Assembly (NCBI RefSeq): GCF_002443255.2
Contig: NW_019211455.1
Span: 3,888,597 to 3,952,596, forward strand
DNA length: 64,000 nucleotides
Direction: 5' to 3'
Origin: Varroa destructor
Taxonomy: Eukaryota; Arthropoda; Arachnida; Mesostigmata; Varroidae
The notes beneath the pieces are model-generated. The model was not told the origin of the DNA. It searched no databases and saw nothing but the letters and a program-made list of their open reading frames with translations. The translations under genes were made by a program, and so were the position numbers. Position 1 is the stretch's first letter. Each line of letters opens with the position of its first letter. Shown one piece after another: positions 28,801 through 40,420 of the stretch.

Positions 28801-29829
28801 AGCACGTTCTCAACATCAGTCAAAATGAACGTCAGTAACAGATACATATGAAACACAGATGCATACATGTATTCGTGTAAGTTCGTGCATTTCGGGTATC
28901 ATTAGTGCACAAGGATATTTCCAGAACTCAGTAAGTGGAAATCGTATCGCTGGTGTACCGTTCAAAAGCGAGTTGAATAGTCTTCATAGCTTACAATGCA
29001 AGCAGTCGTAAGTATCTAATTGGTCTTTCAGTTGTGTTTAGGTCATAACCTTTGCCTAGGACATAATATTTATAGCATTGTGCAGTGTAGAGGCATATTA
29101 GATTTCCAACGATTTGGCTAAAGTTATCAACCGTCGTTAATCTCAGGGGCTCTTGGATCTCCACATAAATCCAACAAAAAATGATTAAGATTAAGGGAGG
29201 CTGGACTTTCTTCGTAAACTATTGTTTTTTTGCTTTCCGCGTTTCAAGCATACTCACATTGCGTCGTTTCACGGGACATCATCATCACCATATAGTTCCC
29301 ATCCTGTTTTTATTGCTTTTATTGATCCATGCTGTGATTATCGTACCGTGTATTTCGGACAAAACATCTGTAAGCCGATCAATCGCCGAAGAAAAGCGGA
29401 CTGGGAAGTACTCCAGCCAATTTCGGCACTTGAAGAAGCATTTTGGAAAACGAATGTATACACAAGTCGTCCATTTGTAATAAAAAAATCACTTGGCGTT
29501 TATTTGAAGATTTCCACAACATGAATCTTCCTCGTTTAGGACGAGGGATTATGTGGGTGGCTAAAGGACATACCCAGTTCATTCCAAATATTTTCGTTTC
29601 CAAGCCAACATTTTATTTTTTAACAAGACGCTTTTAAACATTTGTTTTAATAAACTAACACAGGAATAGATGAGGTGCAGTAATCTCTAAAGTTTTTATA
29701 TGAGGTCAAAATCAAATGACATAACATGATGCTTGCACAAACATTAGTCCACGACTATTGATGATATATCACTTGAAACGAACTTCCCATTTTATAGCGA
29801 CGACCGCAGCTGCAATTCAACGAATCACG
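25890..29829. other. GBE1 3' UTR and intergenic DNA
   Basis: After the GBE1 poly(A) signal the sequence is AT-rich, with an AAT-rich simple repeat near 26620-26652. Two blocks draw attention. A minus-strand frame at 28380-28057 has exon-like edges but an internal stop. A patch at about 29160-29640 is open in several frames on both strands with no recognisable product. I do not call a gene in either. Confidence 0.4.
26055..26060 (+). promoter_or_regulatory. polyadenylation signal of GBE1
   Basis: AATAAA, 166 bases after the GBE1 stop codon. Confidence 0.6.
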
Positions 29830-32800
29830 ATGGCCGATCATGTGCGAACATTATTGTTCGCTGTTTTGTCAAGGAACGGGGACCGGCCTCTGACGCTTGC
29901 ACAGCTCGAGGCAGAGTACAAGGAGCTCGAGGGAAAGTTTATACCGGCGGAGGAACTGGGATATGCGAACGCTCTATCACTCTTGCAGAGCATGGATAAC
30001 GTGCACGTGTTTCAAACAAACGGTCGGACTTTTGTTAAGGCTGAGGACTGCGCTGACACTCGACACGTCGTCCAGCTAATAAATGCCCAAAAGAAAAATC
30101 CCGTTAAACAGGTACAGCACTAGAAATTCTTGATAATATGTACGATGTGGGTAATAGTAGAGTAGCAAGGCATGCGATCATACAGTACGTGTTACTGAGC
30201 TGAGAAATGACAGAATCGTTGATAAATTCATAACACTGTGTTCAGCCATTTGCGAGAAATTAATAGAATTGAACAACACTGAATAGCTATAATCATTTGC
30301 TTGCCATGAACAACGTGTCGCGCAAAGCGTGAGAGTCGGCAAAAAAGAATGGACCTTTACCCTACTTTTTTGTTTTTTTCTGTAGTCACCTTGGACTATC
30401 CCGCGAAACGTGGAAGATAACATATTGACGATAATTGCGGTTAGCCCAAATGAATGCTTAATGCTTTCGCAGCTGATGAGCCAATACATTCACTTCTATC
30501 AGACCAAGCTACCGGCACCCCGTGGCCATCTACTCGCTTGGCTTGCTACCGCAACAAAATTCGTGGTGACGAATGATACTGGAAAAAGCCACGTCCTTCA
30601 GCCGATACCCGACGTCGACGTTAAACCGTTTCGATTTATGGGGCAGCGACTTCAGGCTCAGATGTCACGGATACAGCATCGGCCGCCTCCACAGTCGACA
30701 GTAGCCCCAAGAATTATGCCAGCACGTCTGCAACGAAAAAAGACAGACTGGCCAATCACTCCTCGATTACCCTCAGTCGATCAAAATACGACAGAACCTG
30801 AAAAAGAACTGACGATAGCGATCCAGAAGCCTATAGACAACAAAACCGTCACGCTAAGCCCGCCTGCGGCTAAAAAGGAAGTCGACAAAGAGCCAAAGAC
30901 AACTGTACCCTCGTTTGATAAAGCGTTTTATACTGATGCAAGTACAGAAGATGGAAATTCCTGTCCTCCTTTGGCTCCCTCAGTCCAAAATGAGCCATCA
31001 GATCCCCCAACAAAACCACAACGTCCCTACATGGTACGTCCCGCGTGCTTCGAACATGCTAGGCTAGAAACAGAAGAGAACCGAGAGCAGCTTCATAATA
31101 GACAGCTGCCTAAAACGTCGCGACCAGAGAGCACATGCTTTTCTACGAACCCACTGGCATCAGTGCCATCATCGTGCAACATTACCGTGACCTTGCCCAC
31201 TTCAACCCAGCCACTTAACGCTTCATGTGATTTTTCAAGACGAACTTCTAGTTTAGTTGCCAACACAGTTCGTCGTGAGGTAGTTCGCGCCGTTTCACTA
31301 AATGAAAGGTTGGGTCGTCTGAAACTCGATTCATCCGCAGAAGGTTCCATGGAGAGTAAAGGTGATTTAACAGATGAAGCAAGTGTTTCCATTGAGCAAA
31401 CTCAAATGTGGCCTATCAATCCCCTGGATAGTGCTGAGACCTCTATTATCAAAGAATGGCAAAATCATTCTCAACCTCCCGCAGTTATATCTAGTAAACC
31501 AAGTGATAACGTTTTACCGAGCGTGCCGAATGATTTGGTTGCCTCCACATCAACAGGGACACAGCCCGATACGCTTCCGCAGTGGATTGTTGACTGGGCA
31601 ATAAAGTCTAAAGTAGCCCTTAGTAGTACCCACCTAGCGCAGCAGATAAACCCAACCAGATGTTTGATAGGCACAACATCTGACCCAGACGGTGGCGCTG
31701 TAGTAGAACAGGTTGAGTCGGTGCTTTCTTCTACTCCAGCTTCTCTGATAAACCTAGTAACTTCGTTATCTTTATCTTCGACAAGTTCTACAGTTTCGAA
31801 ACCTGCAAATGTGAGCAGTGATCCGCCGTCCCTAGTATTTAGAGTTGATTGCACAGAGCAGGTTGCTCATGAGGAAGATGCCCGACCCGTGAAACAGATG
31901 CTCAATGTCCCACTTGCACAAGTCGAAAAAGGGCAGCTAGAGCAGGTTGCTCATGAGGAAGATGCCCGACCCGTGAAACAGATGCTCGATGTCCCACTTG
32001 CACAAGTCGAAAAAGGGCAGCTAGTTTTGTCACATAGTAATAAGCCTGTGCAAGAAATATTAGGGCTTTCGCTTGAGAAATTCCTCAATCTAGTTTCTCT
32101 CTTGCGAGAAAATCCGCCAGTGCCCGAAACACTTATAGCCGACTTATACTGGGCAGCCTACAACGAGGAGCTCTTTAGTAAAGATAGTTGTGATGAACTT
32201 ATTAAGTCTTTGATAGATCAGGGGGTTCTAGTTATTGAACTGGGTGCCACCGTAACTATAGCGGCACACATGCTACCCGCAGCAGGATACCTCATGAGAG
32301 TGAAATTGAAACAAGATGTACTTCTACACTTAGAGAAGGCGTATGGCAAAGTGGAAGGCTCAGACAGCTTTGGGTTTAAGCTAATACCAATAAGAAAGTG
32401 CGTTGATGTGTCAGCCTTAATACGTGTAAACGACGAAGTCTTGCAGGATCAACCCTACATCTGTATGTAATCCCTCGTACTCATAAGTTTTTGTATTTTG
32501 TGAACATGTATTAAATGTATTAAATCTTCTATGCTCACTATTGTGAAGCTTAGGCAACCGATCTGCTAGAGTCGGGATTTTTTTTAGGTGGCTCTTAAAA
32601 CTTTATGCTTTGAATACATTGATGTAGGACTTTACTTTGTTTTTCTAAAATATTCATATCGGTGTGCCCGTGAGCATTGTTCAACTCTGCGCAGGCGTTT
32701 ATCGAGATAATTTTTGAAAACAATTTAGCGTGTTCTACATTTGCTGCATTAGTGCCGTATGATCGTTGTTAGCATAAGAATAGCTTTTTCCTCTAGCGAC

Positions 32801-33952
32801 TTCAGGCTTTTCATGCTTTATTACTATCCGGTGGAAACGTCCTCCACTTTGTAAAAACACATCGGGGAGGCATTTTCAGTCAGCTGAAATTGGTTGTCGT
32901 TTGTTAAAAGCTTAAGAGAATATTTAATTTAAGCTACTAAATTAATAAGCTACTAACAGCTGACACAAAACTCAAGAATAAAAATGCAGCTTCCAAATAA
33001 ACAACACTAGAATATTTGTGAATTCCAGGTGTGAAACAGAACCAGCAAGACGTCGTTGTCGCTATACAACGCGTTAGTTCTCCTGCAGCAACTGGTTGCT
33101 TTTGGCAAGTACGCACCGAGGCTGGGGCTTACAAAATTGTGCATGAGAAGTTCTTGTTTAAGCTCGAGGGCAGTGGTATCGTGGCTCCTGCAGATCCACT
33201 GAACGCTTGGGCTGCTGGAAAAAGACCTGCAAATGGAGATACTGTTTCTGTGAAGGTAAAATCAAGTTTTCATCGAACTGCGTACGACGTGTTGTCGTGC
33301 TTCTACTAAATGTATTTGCTGTATGCACACATGACATTAACGTAATCTAATATTTTATGCAATTGAACTAATGATAGACGATATTTGCTCATTCCTACAT
33401 AACAAAAATTCGTTGCATTACACGACACCGATGTATGGTCTACTTATAAAAAAAAATGCCAATCAGCATAGATATGTTCTACAGCTGCCAAGTGTAGCAG
33501 GGATTCATTATTCATCCATTAACTACATAAAGTTATGTAGTTAAACATGATATTGCACACCTTTGTAACCGCCATGCGCCGTGACCTCTTCATATGTCCA
33601 TCAGATATTGAAGCGTACCGCTAACGGACTCGCGATTTGTTGTCTTGCCGGCGAACAATTGTACTCGGTATATGTGCTTCGCAATCCACCCTCAACATCG
33701 CTAATCCCGGTTAGTGTTTTGCGCTGGGGCGGCCAATCTTACCTGCTGGACTTCAGCGCGACTGCGCTTGGCGTTGAAACCCAAGGCAGAATTCCCCTTC
33801 GGTGTATGAAGTACGCCGACGTCCTCATCGAGTTTATCGGACGGCATGGCATCAGCCCTAATTCATACGTCGTGAGCGTACTTGATGTGATCGAAGTACT
33901 CGCACAGCGAGGAGTAGATGAGGGTCTCATTACAGATTTGATTCGCGTATAG
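29830..33952 (+). CDS. LOTUS (OST-HTH) domain protein, TDRD5/TDRD7-like
   Basis: Four exons in phase, 29830-30111, 30386-32462, 33029-33255 and 33605-33952, give 977 aa. Residues 1-75 form a clear LOTUS winged-helix domain (LTLAQLEAEYKELEGKFIPA, then ELGYANALSLLQS). A second, weaker LOTUS-like unit covers about 98-170 (NECLMLSQLMSQYIHFY). The middle (about 190-580) is low-complexity, rich in Ser, Pro and Thr, and likely disordered. An exact 28-residue tandem duplication occupies 585-640. A helical block at 646-725 may be a third LOTUS. The last 250 residues could be a degenerate extended Tudor domain, but aromatic cage residues are not evident. LOTUS proteins of this class work in germ granules with Vasa-type helicases and the piRNA pathway, so a germline role is inferred. 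ATG 29830 (CACGATGG) was chosen over in-frame ATGs at 29758 and 29761 because it begins just before the domain. Confidence 0.82.
31856..32023 (+). repeat. in-frame 84 bp tandem duplication in the LOTUS gene
   Basis: Two 84-base units (31856-31939 and 31940-32023) differ at one base, changing Asn to Asp. Each encodes 28 residues beginning EQVAHEEDARPVKQML. The near-identity points to a recent duplication or to assembly of two haplotypes. Confidence 0.95.
33519..33544 (+). other. perfect 12 bp inverted repeat in the last LOTUS-gene intron
   Basis: TTAACTACATAA and TTATGTAGTTAA are separated by AG, 60 bases before exon 4. It could be a small hairpin in the pre-mRNA or a relic of a mobile-element end. 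Confidence 0.8.
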
Positions 33953-34074
33953 GTAATGAATAGATTATTATCGCTAGTATCGTTGCGTGTTTCTAAAATG
34001 TAGCAAAGTTTAGGTAAAAATGAATTATTGAAAATCGCTAAGCCGTGTCCTTTGTTTACAGTAACTAATAGACG

Positions 34075-34080
34075 AATAAA
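34075..34080 (+). promoter_or_regulatory. polyadenylation signal of the LOTUS gene
   Basis: AATAAA, 123 bases after the stop codon. Confidence 0.6.
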
Positions 34081-34167
34081 ATAAATGGTTCATATAGCTT
34101 TTGTTATACATCATAGATACATGTTACACATCACATGCAAGAAAAGCATGTACGTATTTGCGTTTAA

Positions 34168-34336
34168 ATGATGATGGTGCAATTTATCTAACCATATAGA
34201 AACGTATTGTAGCGGTTATAAAAATAAAAAATTTGTGTAAATAAGCCATGATGATGATGATGATGTAATTTATCTAACCATATAGAAACGTGCTGTAGTG
34301 ATTATAAAAATAAATGAATATTGTGTAATTTAAGCC
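34168..34336 (+). repeat. tandem duplication with ATG-triplet runs
   Basis: Copy 1 (34168-34247) and copy 2 (34248-34336) both begin with ATG triplets, share AATTTATCTAACCATATAG, then AAACGT, TTATAAAAATAAA, and end in AAGCC. They differ by substitutions and small indels, so the duplication is older than the one in the coding region. A third partial ATGATTATT follows. The repeat lies just past the poly(A) signal of the LOTUS gene. Confidence 0.85.
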
Positions 34337-34552
34337 ATGATTATTAAAAATTTCTTCTCATTTATTAATAAATAACCAGGGTGACTGACATATATTCAAA
34401 TTCCTAACCCGTGTGCATATCCAAAATTTATTTTATGATTACTGGCATTTTTCTTCGATCGAATTTTCATTATTATACATGGGTAGCTTCTATATTCCGT
34501 ACCAAAACCTAGTGATACAATTCCTATAGTAACTGCTAATTCCTATTCATAC

Positions 34553-34576
34553 TGTGTGTGTGTGTGTGTGTGTGTG
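34553..34576 (+). repeat. GT dinucleotide microsatellite
   Basis: About twelve GT units. Confidence 0.9.
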
Positions 34577-35607
34577 GATCCTTGAAAGTGTTATTCTTTG
34601 CAGTTCAACCGCTTCCAGAAGATTTGCAAGCGGTTGAACTGACCGCTTTCGCAAAGGTAAGATGCCCTTTTTCACGTTCTACACATCATCTGGATTGGAG
34701 TATTGGTTTTGAAATAAGTTGTGATGATGGTATTCTCACTGATCACCGATGAGGCTCAAGCGCTTTTCCTCGTTGATTTGTGTGTACGACGGGTACTATA
34801 TATAAAGTACCCTTAGCGGGCCAAGAGGTACTTCTCTTAACATTTAAACGGTCACGTTTGGTGATTTGGAGGACAGCGTAGTGAGGAATCATATCAACCG
34901 TGTTCTACTGCATTGGCGATCTGTACAATTTTGCCAACGTACGTATAGTATATTCCTGAATGTATCAAATTTTTAATGTTTTAGTCTACCAGTTAAAAGC
35001 TGCTCTTCCCATCACATACAGGCGCCACTTCTAAATAAATGTTTCTCGGATTAGAAACAATGCCAAAATTCGGGGTGCTTTAATAACAACATTAAAAAAG
35101 TGTTGCACCACTACTCCAACTTTATTATTCAATAAAGGTTTCATCTGCGTATTTGGATTTATTTTAATGATCTCCTAAGAAACACCAGCAAAATAGCCAA
35201 AAAAACAGAAACGCCTCGAAAGATAAGCATCGTAATTGCAAGCAAGAAATCACATGACTGAAAAGAACCTTGCATGCCAATATTACGTCGTCGCGACCGT
35301 CAGTTTGTTGAAACATGGGCGCTTATAGCACAGAGAATTACAGCTGTTAATTTTAAAACAGTGTAACTTACAGCCACATTTCCTACTACAAAATTTTCTT
35401 CCGGAATGTTTCCGAGAAACACAAGCAAAAGCTGCAGTAGACGAACAATGACATTTATGTAGGAGTAATGTGCTAAAAACCGAAAATAAAATGTACATAT
35501 AGAAGGCTTCATATCATGTCAAGTAATAAAAAAAAAACTAAACTATCAATGCAATTTCTCCGCAATGACATTAGATATTTGCTGGTTTAGAAAACAAACG
35601 CTTTGAT

Positions 35608-35613
35608 TTTATT
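35608..35613 (-). promoter_or_regulatory. candidate polyadenylation signal of the TPR gene
   Basis: AATAAA on the minus strand, about 340 bases beyond the stop codon at 35950. It is the nearest canonical hexamer I found. Confidence 0.4.
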
Positions 35614-35949
35614 CTCTGTAATGTATTAGAGTAAAATGACATTTCGCAGCTACCTTAAGCTTATCGCGAGCCTAACACAAGCTACATCGGCCATTTCCTC
35701 ATTGATGCAAAACGCTAAACTGTAGGCTTTCGTAAAAATGATAAATTACGTTTACCGCCAAATGAGTGTATGTAGATCCATAGAATGACAACAGGCATGA
35801 ATTTTAGCTGAGTTCGTAACGCAAATGATATAGCACCACTATAGTAATATCATCTTTCATGTTGCAACATACCACAAGCATATCCATTATTATTCTCTTT
35901 TTGAAGCTTGAACGAAAGTCGTCTTTTAACAAATATTTCATCTTCTCAG

Positions 35950-38900
35950 TCAGTTTTCTTCATCTTCTGTTGACCATGAGTCTTCATCATCCTCGTCTTC
36001 ACTCTGTATTTCTTTCAAGTCTTCAAGAAGTTCTTCAATATGGTTCATCATACCCTCATCATCGCATCCATATGCGGAACCTACCTACATACGAACATAA
36101 ATTTATGTGGGGGTAATTAAATAAGGTCGTTGTGATAGCTTAGTAGGTAAGGTATCTGCCTGCTAATCTTAGGGGCACGATGTGGTCTAGGTTTGAATTC
36201 GGGTACAGACAAGCTTTATCTCGCGCTGAGCGTCACTGGTCTAATGGAACGCCTAACGTCGATAACAAACGTAAAACTCGAAATATAGTGGTAGAGTAAG
36301 CAAGAAAATCATTCCATGCGTATCACTGGTTATCGATGTATAGTGATTCCTCAATTAAAACTAACGCAGCTTTTCATACTCCGCACCTCAAAACTGAATT
36401 GTAAGTTGGTCAATTCGTTTCGTCAAGCACAAATTATTTTCACCATATAAAATTGGAAATTGACGAGTAAAAGTAAGCAAAGCAAGAGTCTTTTTGTCAA
36501 AAATTAGATTTGCCCACTTACCAGTGAACTACTACACACTAGTTAGATGATTAGAGTCACACTAGTCATATTAAAATAAAATGCTTTTACCATGAAATAC
36601 ATTGTTGTATGGTTACTGAAATTTGTTGGTCATGACTTTTATCAGCAGTGAGGTACAACTTTTTAAACCGTAATTTATGGTGAATAATTAATAAGGTGAT
36701 TTTTTCAACAAACCTTGCTGGCCTTCTTGAGATAGAATTTGGCGGTTGGAAGATAGTGATCCATTCTAAGGAAATTTGTCCATCCAAGCAGATACCACAC
36801 ATCGACGCAATTCTCGTCTTCCAACACGAGCCCATCAAGTATAGTGGTCGCTTCTGTAAACAGCTCCAAGTCTAGCAAAAGCTTTACAGCAGACAGACGA
36901 ACGTTGAATGGCGGTACCTGCTTGAGCCAAGAAAGCCGAATTCATTTTATTAGGATGAGTAACTCAAAAAACGAACACTTATTTGTTTCTACTAGTTTAC
37001 TTGAATTAGTGGATTTGTTATATTACGGCGCCACTACTTATCATCGCTTGCTGCAAAAAACGTATTCATCGGACGAAAACTGCTTAGTATGTTTGGAAGA
37101 AAAAAAATAACTTTGTTTCCACCAATGGCGAATTATGCAAACGCTAGATGTCCTCTTACTTATTACTTATGACAACAAATTTCGAAAATAAATGATATAA
37201 ATAAAAGGGCAAACTCGCATCTATGGTGTGACCATGTACAACTCATCTAATAGCGACGGGCTCTCTCTTACCTCATCAGCGTCTTCAAGGCCGCCTTCTA
37301 CGGACCTTTCGAAGGCAGGAAGCCACATGTCAAGAGATCGTTTTATCTCACGTGTAGCGTCTTCAAATTCTCCTTTAATCAAATGGTACGACGCCTTTGC
37401 CTGAACGGCCTCTGGATTTGACGGATCCAGTTCAAGTGCCTTTTCTATTGATGCAACAACTCTTTCCTCGGCGTTAGGCTCATCACATAAATCTGCCGGT
37501 ACGATCAAATAGATTATGAAGAAGAAAAACATGCCAAATAACAGCCTGAACTAAAAAATATTATTAACAGCCCTTACAATTCATACCTTTCTCAATAATA
37601 AAGTGCGGGAGTGAAGTAATGAAATATACTCACCGCGTTTCTACATTTATTATACCTCTGTAATTTTGTATAATTTTAAAATTAACAAAAATTTTAGTTT
37701 TTACCAAAATGGAAACCAATATTCTAAGTGAATTTTCAGCTCATCGATGAATGCTTAATTCTTTACCTGTGGTAAATAATTCCGAAATGCAAACATACGC
37801 ATTTGAAAGCTTTCTGCTCGTGAATTTCCTTGCATTGTTCGTGTTTTCGGAAGCCCCTCCTTCCATATCTTCATCCATGGCGACGGGTTCGCTGGCTAAT
37901 TCACGTTCCAACAGTTCTAAAACAGATGTTCGTATAAACCATTATCAATTGTGCATGAATATACAATCAAAGAATCTTATATAACCTGTACAACGTACCG
38001 ACTAAACTGTATACCACGTTCATCGTTGCTATGTTACTGAATTGATATTATAATTAGGAATACAAATCGATAACTGTGCAATAATCATAATAGTAGACAA
38101 TCCACTCACCGACAGCTTTTTCTAGACAACAAAGGCTGTCTTTGCCTTCTTCAAGTTCTCCGAGGGTCAGCCATTTTTCTGGCTGAGAATCTGGCGCCAA
38201 CTCACAGCTTTGTTTCAGATACTTAGCAAAAACCAAGTTCAATTTTAACACGTAATTTTAAGTCAGTTAACACGAGCATACTATAAATTATAAAAAAATT
38301 TGCAACCCTAGCACTAATAATTTTTCACTAGTATCTATAACGGCAATAAGGATTACTATAGGAAACGTGTTATATACATTACATGCAACAAAAGCAATCT
38401 ATGAAGCCTAACAATGTTGATCTTCTGTTCACATTTGTTAGGATTGTAGAAATCCTTTAGACATCGTAGTACATCGGTTATGAAGCACATTAGCCTGCTG
38501 CAGTGGAGGAAGTGCATATACAGACTGTGTCTGATAAAACAAAAGACGATGCAAAATTCATTCCTTTTATGTTTGCGTTACGGAGTTCAAGTGAAAAATA
38601 TGCGTAAGTAGTTCATAAGGAAAACTATGATCAGATCGCCAACATGATCCGGACGGCTCGGCTGAGAAATAGACACATACGACCTGGTACGAAGCCACTA
38701 ACTAAAATTCGTCGGATCATGTTACCAGAGTAATTTAAAACATTCCGTCATGGTTAAAGGGTCCTCTAGAATCCTTTGATATTTGAAGCAAGCTTAATAA
38801 AACAACGTGTGGCATTCGTACAGTAAACTAAGTATCAACGATCTATTGCTATTTGTCTATCTACTTGATCTATTGCCAATGAATGCATAGACAGTTGTAA

Positions 38901-39192
38901 TAAAGTATCAGTGATTATTAGATACCTGTTTAGCCTCTTGTGGTCGCGCCAACTCTAAAAGGCAACTGGCCGTACGGAACATGACATTCGGATTAGCTTT
39001 TTTTTTGAGGGATGCAATAAAATGTTTGTGGGCTGCGCTTAACTGACCTTGCTCAAAAAACTGCTTGCCGATTTCGTCTAACTCCTCTGCCGATTTTCCA
39101 TAAACCTCAGATTCATGCCTCAATTCCACCTGTTTCCTTCTAGCTACTTTCTGAAACTTTCGTGCCTGTGTGGCTATACTTGTTCTCTCCAT
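35950..39192 (-). CDS. TPR protein, probable Rpl4 assembly chaperone (Acl4-like)
   Basis: Six minus-strand exons join in phase to 362 aa: 39192-38926, 38221-38110, 37916-37767, 37492-37272, 36917-36714 and 36084-35950. The product is built of TPR helices: SAEELDEIGKQFFEQGQLSA early, a unit ending in CLLELARP, then AEERVVASIEKALELDPSNP with EAVQAKASYHLIKGEFEDA, and DENCVDVWYLLGWTNFLRMD late. It ends in a very acidic tail (SEDEDDEDSWSTEDEEN). TPR repeats plus an acidic tail are the layout of Acl4, which shields newly made ribosomal protein L4 on its way to the nucleus. A basic N-terminus (QARKFQKVARRKQ) precedes the repeats. The start at 39192 has a good context (GACGATGG). The gene is divergent from draper and convergent with the LOTUS gene. 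The TPR assignment is firm; the Acl4 identity is by overall resemblance. Confidence 0.85.
36126..36211 (+). repeat. tRNA-Ser(GCU)-derived element (SINE head or tRNA pseudogene)
   Basis: The segment keeps a perfect A box (TAGCTTAGTAGG, 36136-36147) and a B box with two C-to-T changes (GGTTTGAATTC, 36190-36200). Between them is TGCTAAT, the serine GCU anticodon loop, and a long variable arm. The acceptor and anticodon stems no longer pair, so it is not a working tRNA. It lies in the last intron of the minus-strand TPR gene. Confidence 0.6.
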
Positions 39193-40420
39193 CGTCAGAA
39201 GTGCTTATGGAGAGCGAGGCCCAACTTCTAACCTTCTGTCACACCGGCAAGCCTGTATTTGTCAAGATAACACCACAGGACCACTTATTTAGTACTCTCG
39301 CAAACTTTTGCTCGAAAAATACAGACAGTTCGCTCGTTTTTACCAGCTCTAACGTTGCTGTTGTCGAAACAGCGATCCCTGAATAACACCAAAACATGAT
39401 CACGTGGTCCTCGACAGAGGCAGCGAATGGCGCCGAATTTCAAATAATTGGATATTCTTATAAACTCTGCTGTCCAATTACTTGCTTGTATATCTAATCG
39501 TTCTGCTTTTGGGCGACGTGGTAAAAGCTAGACTTCCGTGCGCTGTCATATGATTTTGATGTCATCATGGCCAGCTAATGTTCGGCGAAGCGGCGCCCCC
39601 TGGTGGTCTGAGCAGGTACTTTTCGCAATGCGTTGTGTGAGTGTTCAGACTGACGTTGTGTAAGAGATTGCGCTTGTTTGTGTGCGGCGTCTGTCGCTCC
39701 GTCTGTCTGTGCGCCTCGTCAGTAAATCGTAGATGTGAGTGAATGGGCGAGTGAGTCAGTAATGACAGCGGGGAGCGTTTGCGGAGCACTCAAGCTTTGC
39801 TGTACTGGCCCATAAAGGTGCAGTGCACTGTCAGAAGACCGGACGGAACGAGTCTGCGAGGCTAACCGTCATCACGGCCATAGTGGAGTTGCGTGTTGCC
39901 AGTGATACCAGCGGCTGGCGCTGCTGGAGCAGGTCTGGCAGAAAACAAGTTACCACTGTAATATAGCTAAAGCTGAAGGCGGTGTCAGTAGCAGTGTGAG
40001 TCCCGGAAACAACCATCACTTAACTGTGCTTCACTGTACTCACTGTAGACCCATTTATTTTTGTGTTTTACATGGTAGGGCAGCCAAAGCGGCAAAGAGC
40101 AACGCAACGATGGCCAAAACGAAGAAATAAGTGATTCGTGACGAGGTGTATCTGTAATGCAGTAAACTAGCTAGGGGAGAAAGGTGAAGAAGTTACGTGT
40201 CAGCATGAAAAACTAGATCAATGTAAAAGTAGTGGACAATAATAAGAACGCATTGGATAACTATTGTGACGAACTATTTATGTGAATCGATGAAAATAAT
40301 AGCAACAGAACGTTCAGCACAAATTACTTTGATAAAAAGTAGAAACGTTCCTTTAAGAATAGAGGACCAACAAAGTTATCCACGGAAGTAGAAGAGCTTC
40401 AAGAAACGAATAGAGTGAAA
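39193..40420. promoter_or_regulatory. shared divergent upstream region of the TPR gene and draper
   Basis: About 1.2 kb separates the two start codons. The part from 39560 to 40020 is GC-richer and holds a CTCF-like motif and TCAGTA sequences (for example at about 39719) resembling the arthropod initiator TCAGT. Roughly 39700-40420 is probably the draper 5' UTR. A 59-codon plus-strand frame starts at 39207, only 14 bases from the TPR start codon, and is of doubtful meaning. Confidence 0.45.
39592..39606 (-). promoter_or_regulatory. CTCF-like motif between divergent genes
   Basis: The minus strand reads CCACCAGGGGGCGCC, a full match to the conserved CTCF core. It sits 400 bases upstream of the TPR gene and 815 bases upstream of the draper start codon. 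An insulating or promoter-architecture role is inferred. Confidence 0.55.

Larger units (their letters stand above)
33953..35949. other. space between the convergent LOTUS and TPR genes
   Basis: This interval contains the 3' ends of both neighbouring genes, the tandem duplication at 34168-34336, a GT microsatellite at about 34553-34576 and AT-rich sequence. Open frames are 71 aa or less and unsupported. Confidence 0.5.

Noticed and set aside
29161..29640. Patch open in two plus frames and one minus frame before the LOTUS gene
   Set aside because: No frame gives a recognisable protein and the overlap of several open frames suggests chance. A His-run and hydrophobic stretch look superficially gene-like only.
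29758..29829. Upstream ATGs extending the LOTUS protein by 24 residues
   Set aside because: The extension is unlike the family and the ATG at 29830 has a better context and directly precedes the domain.
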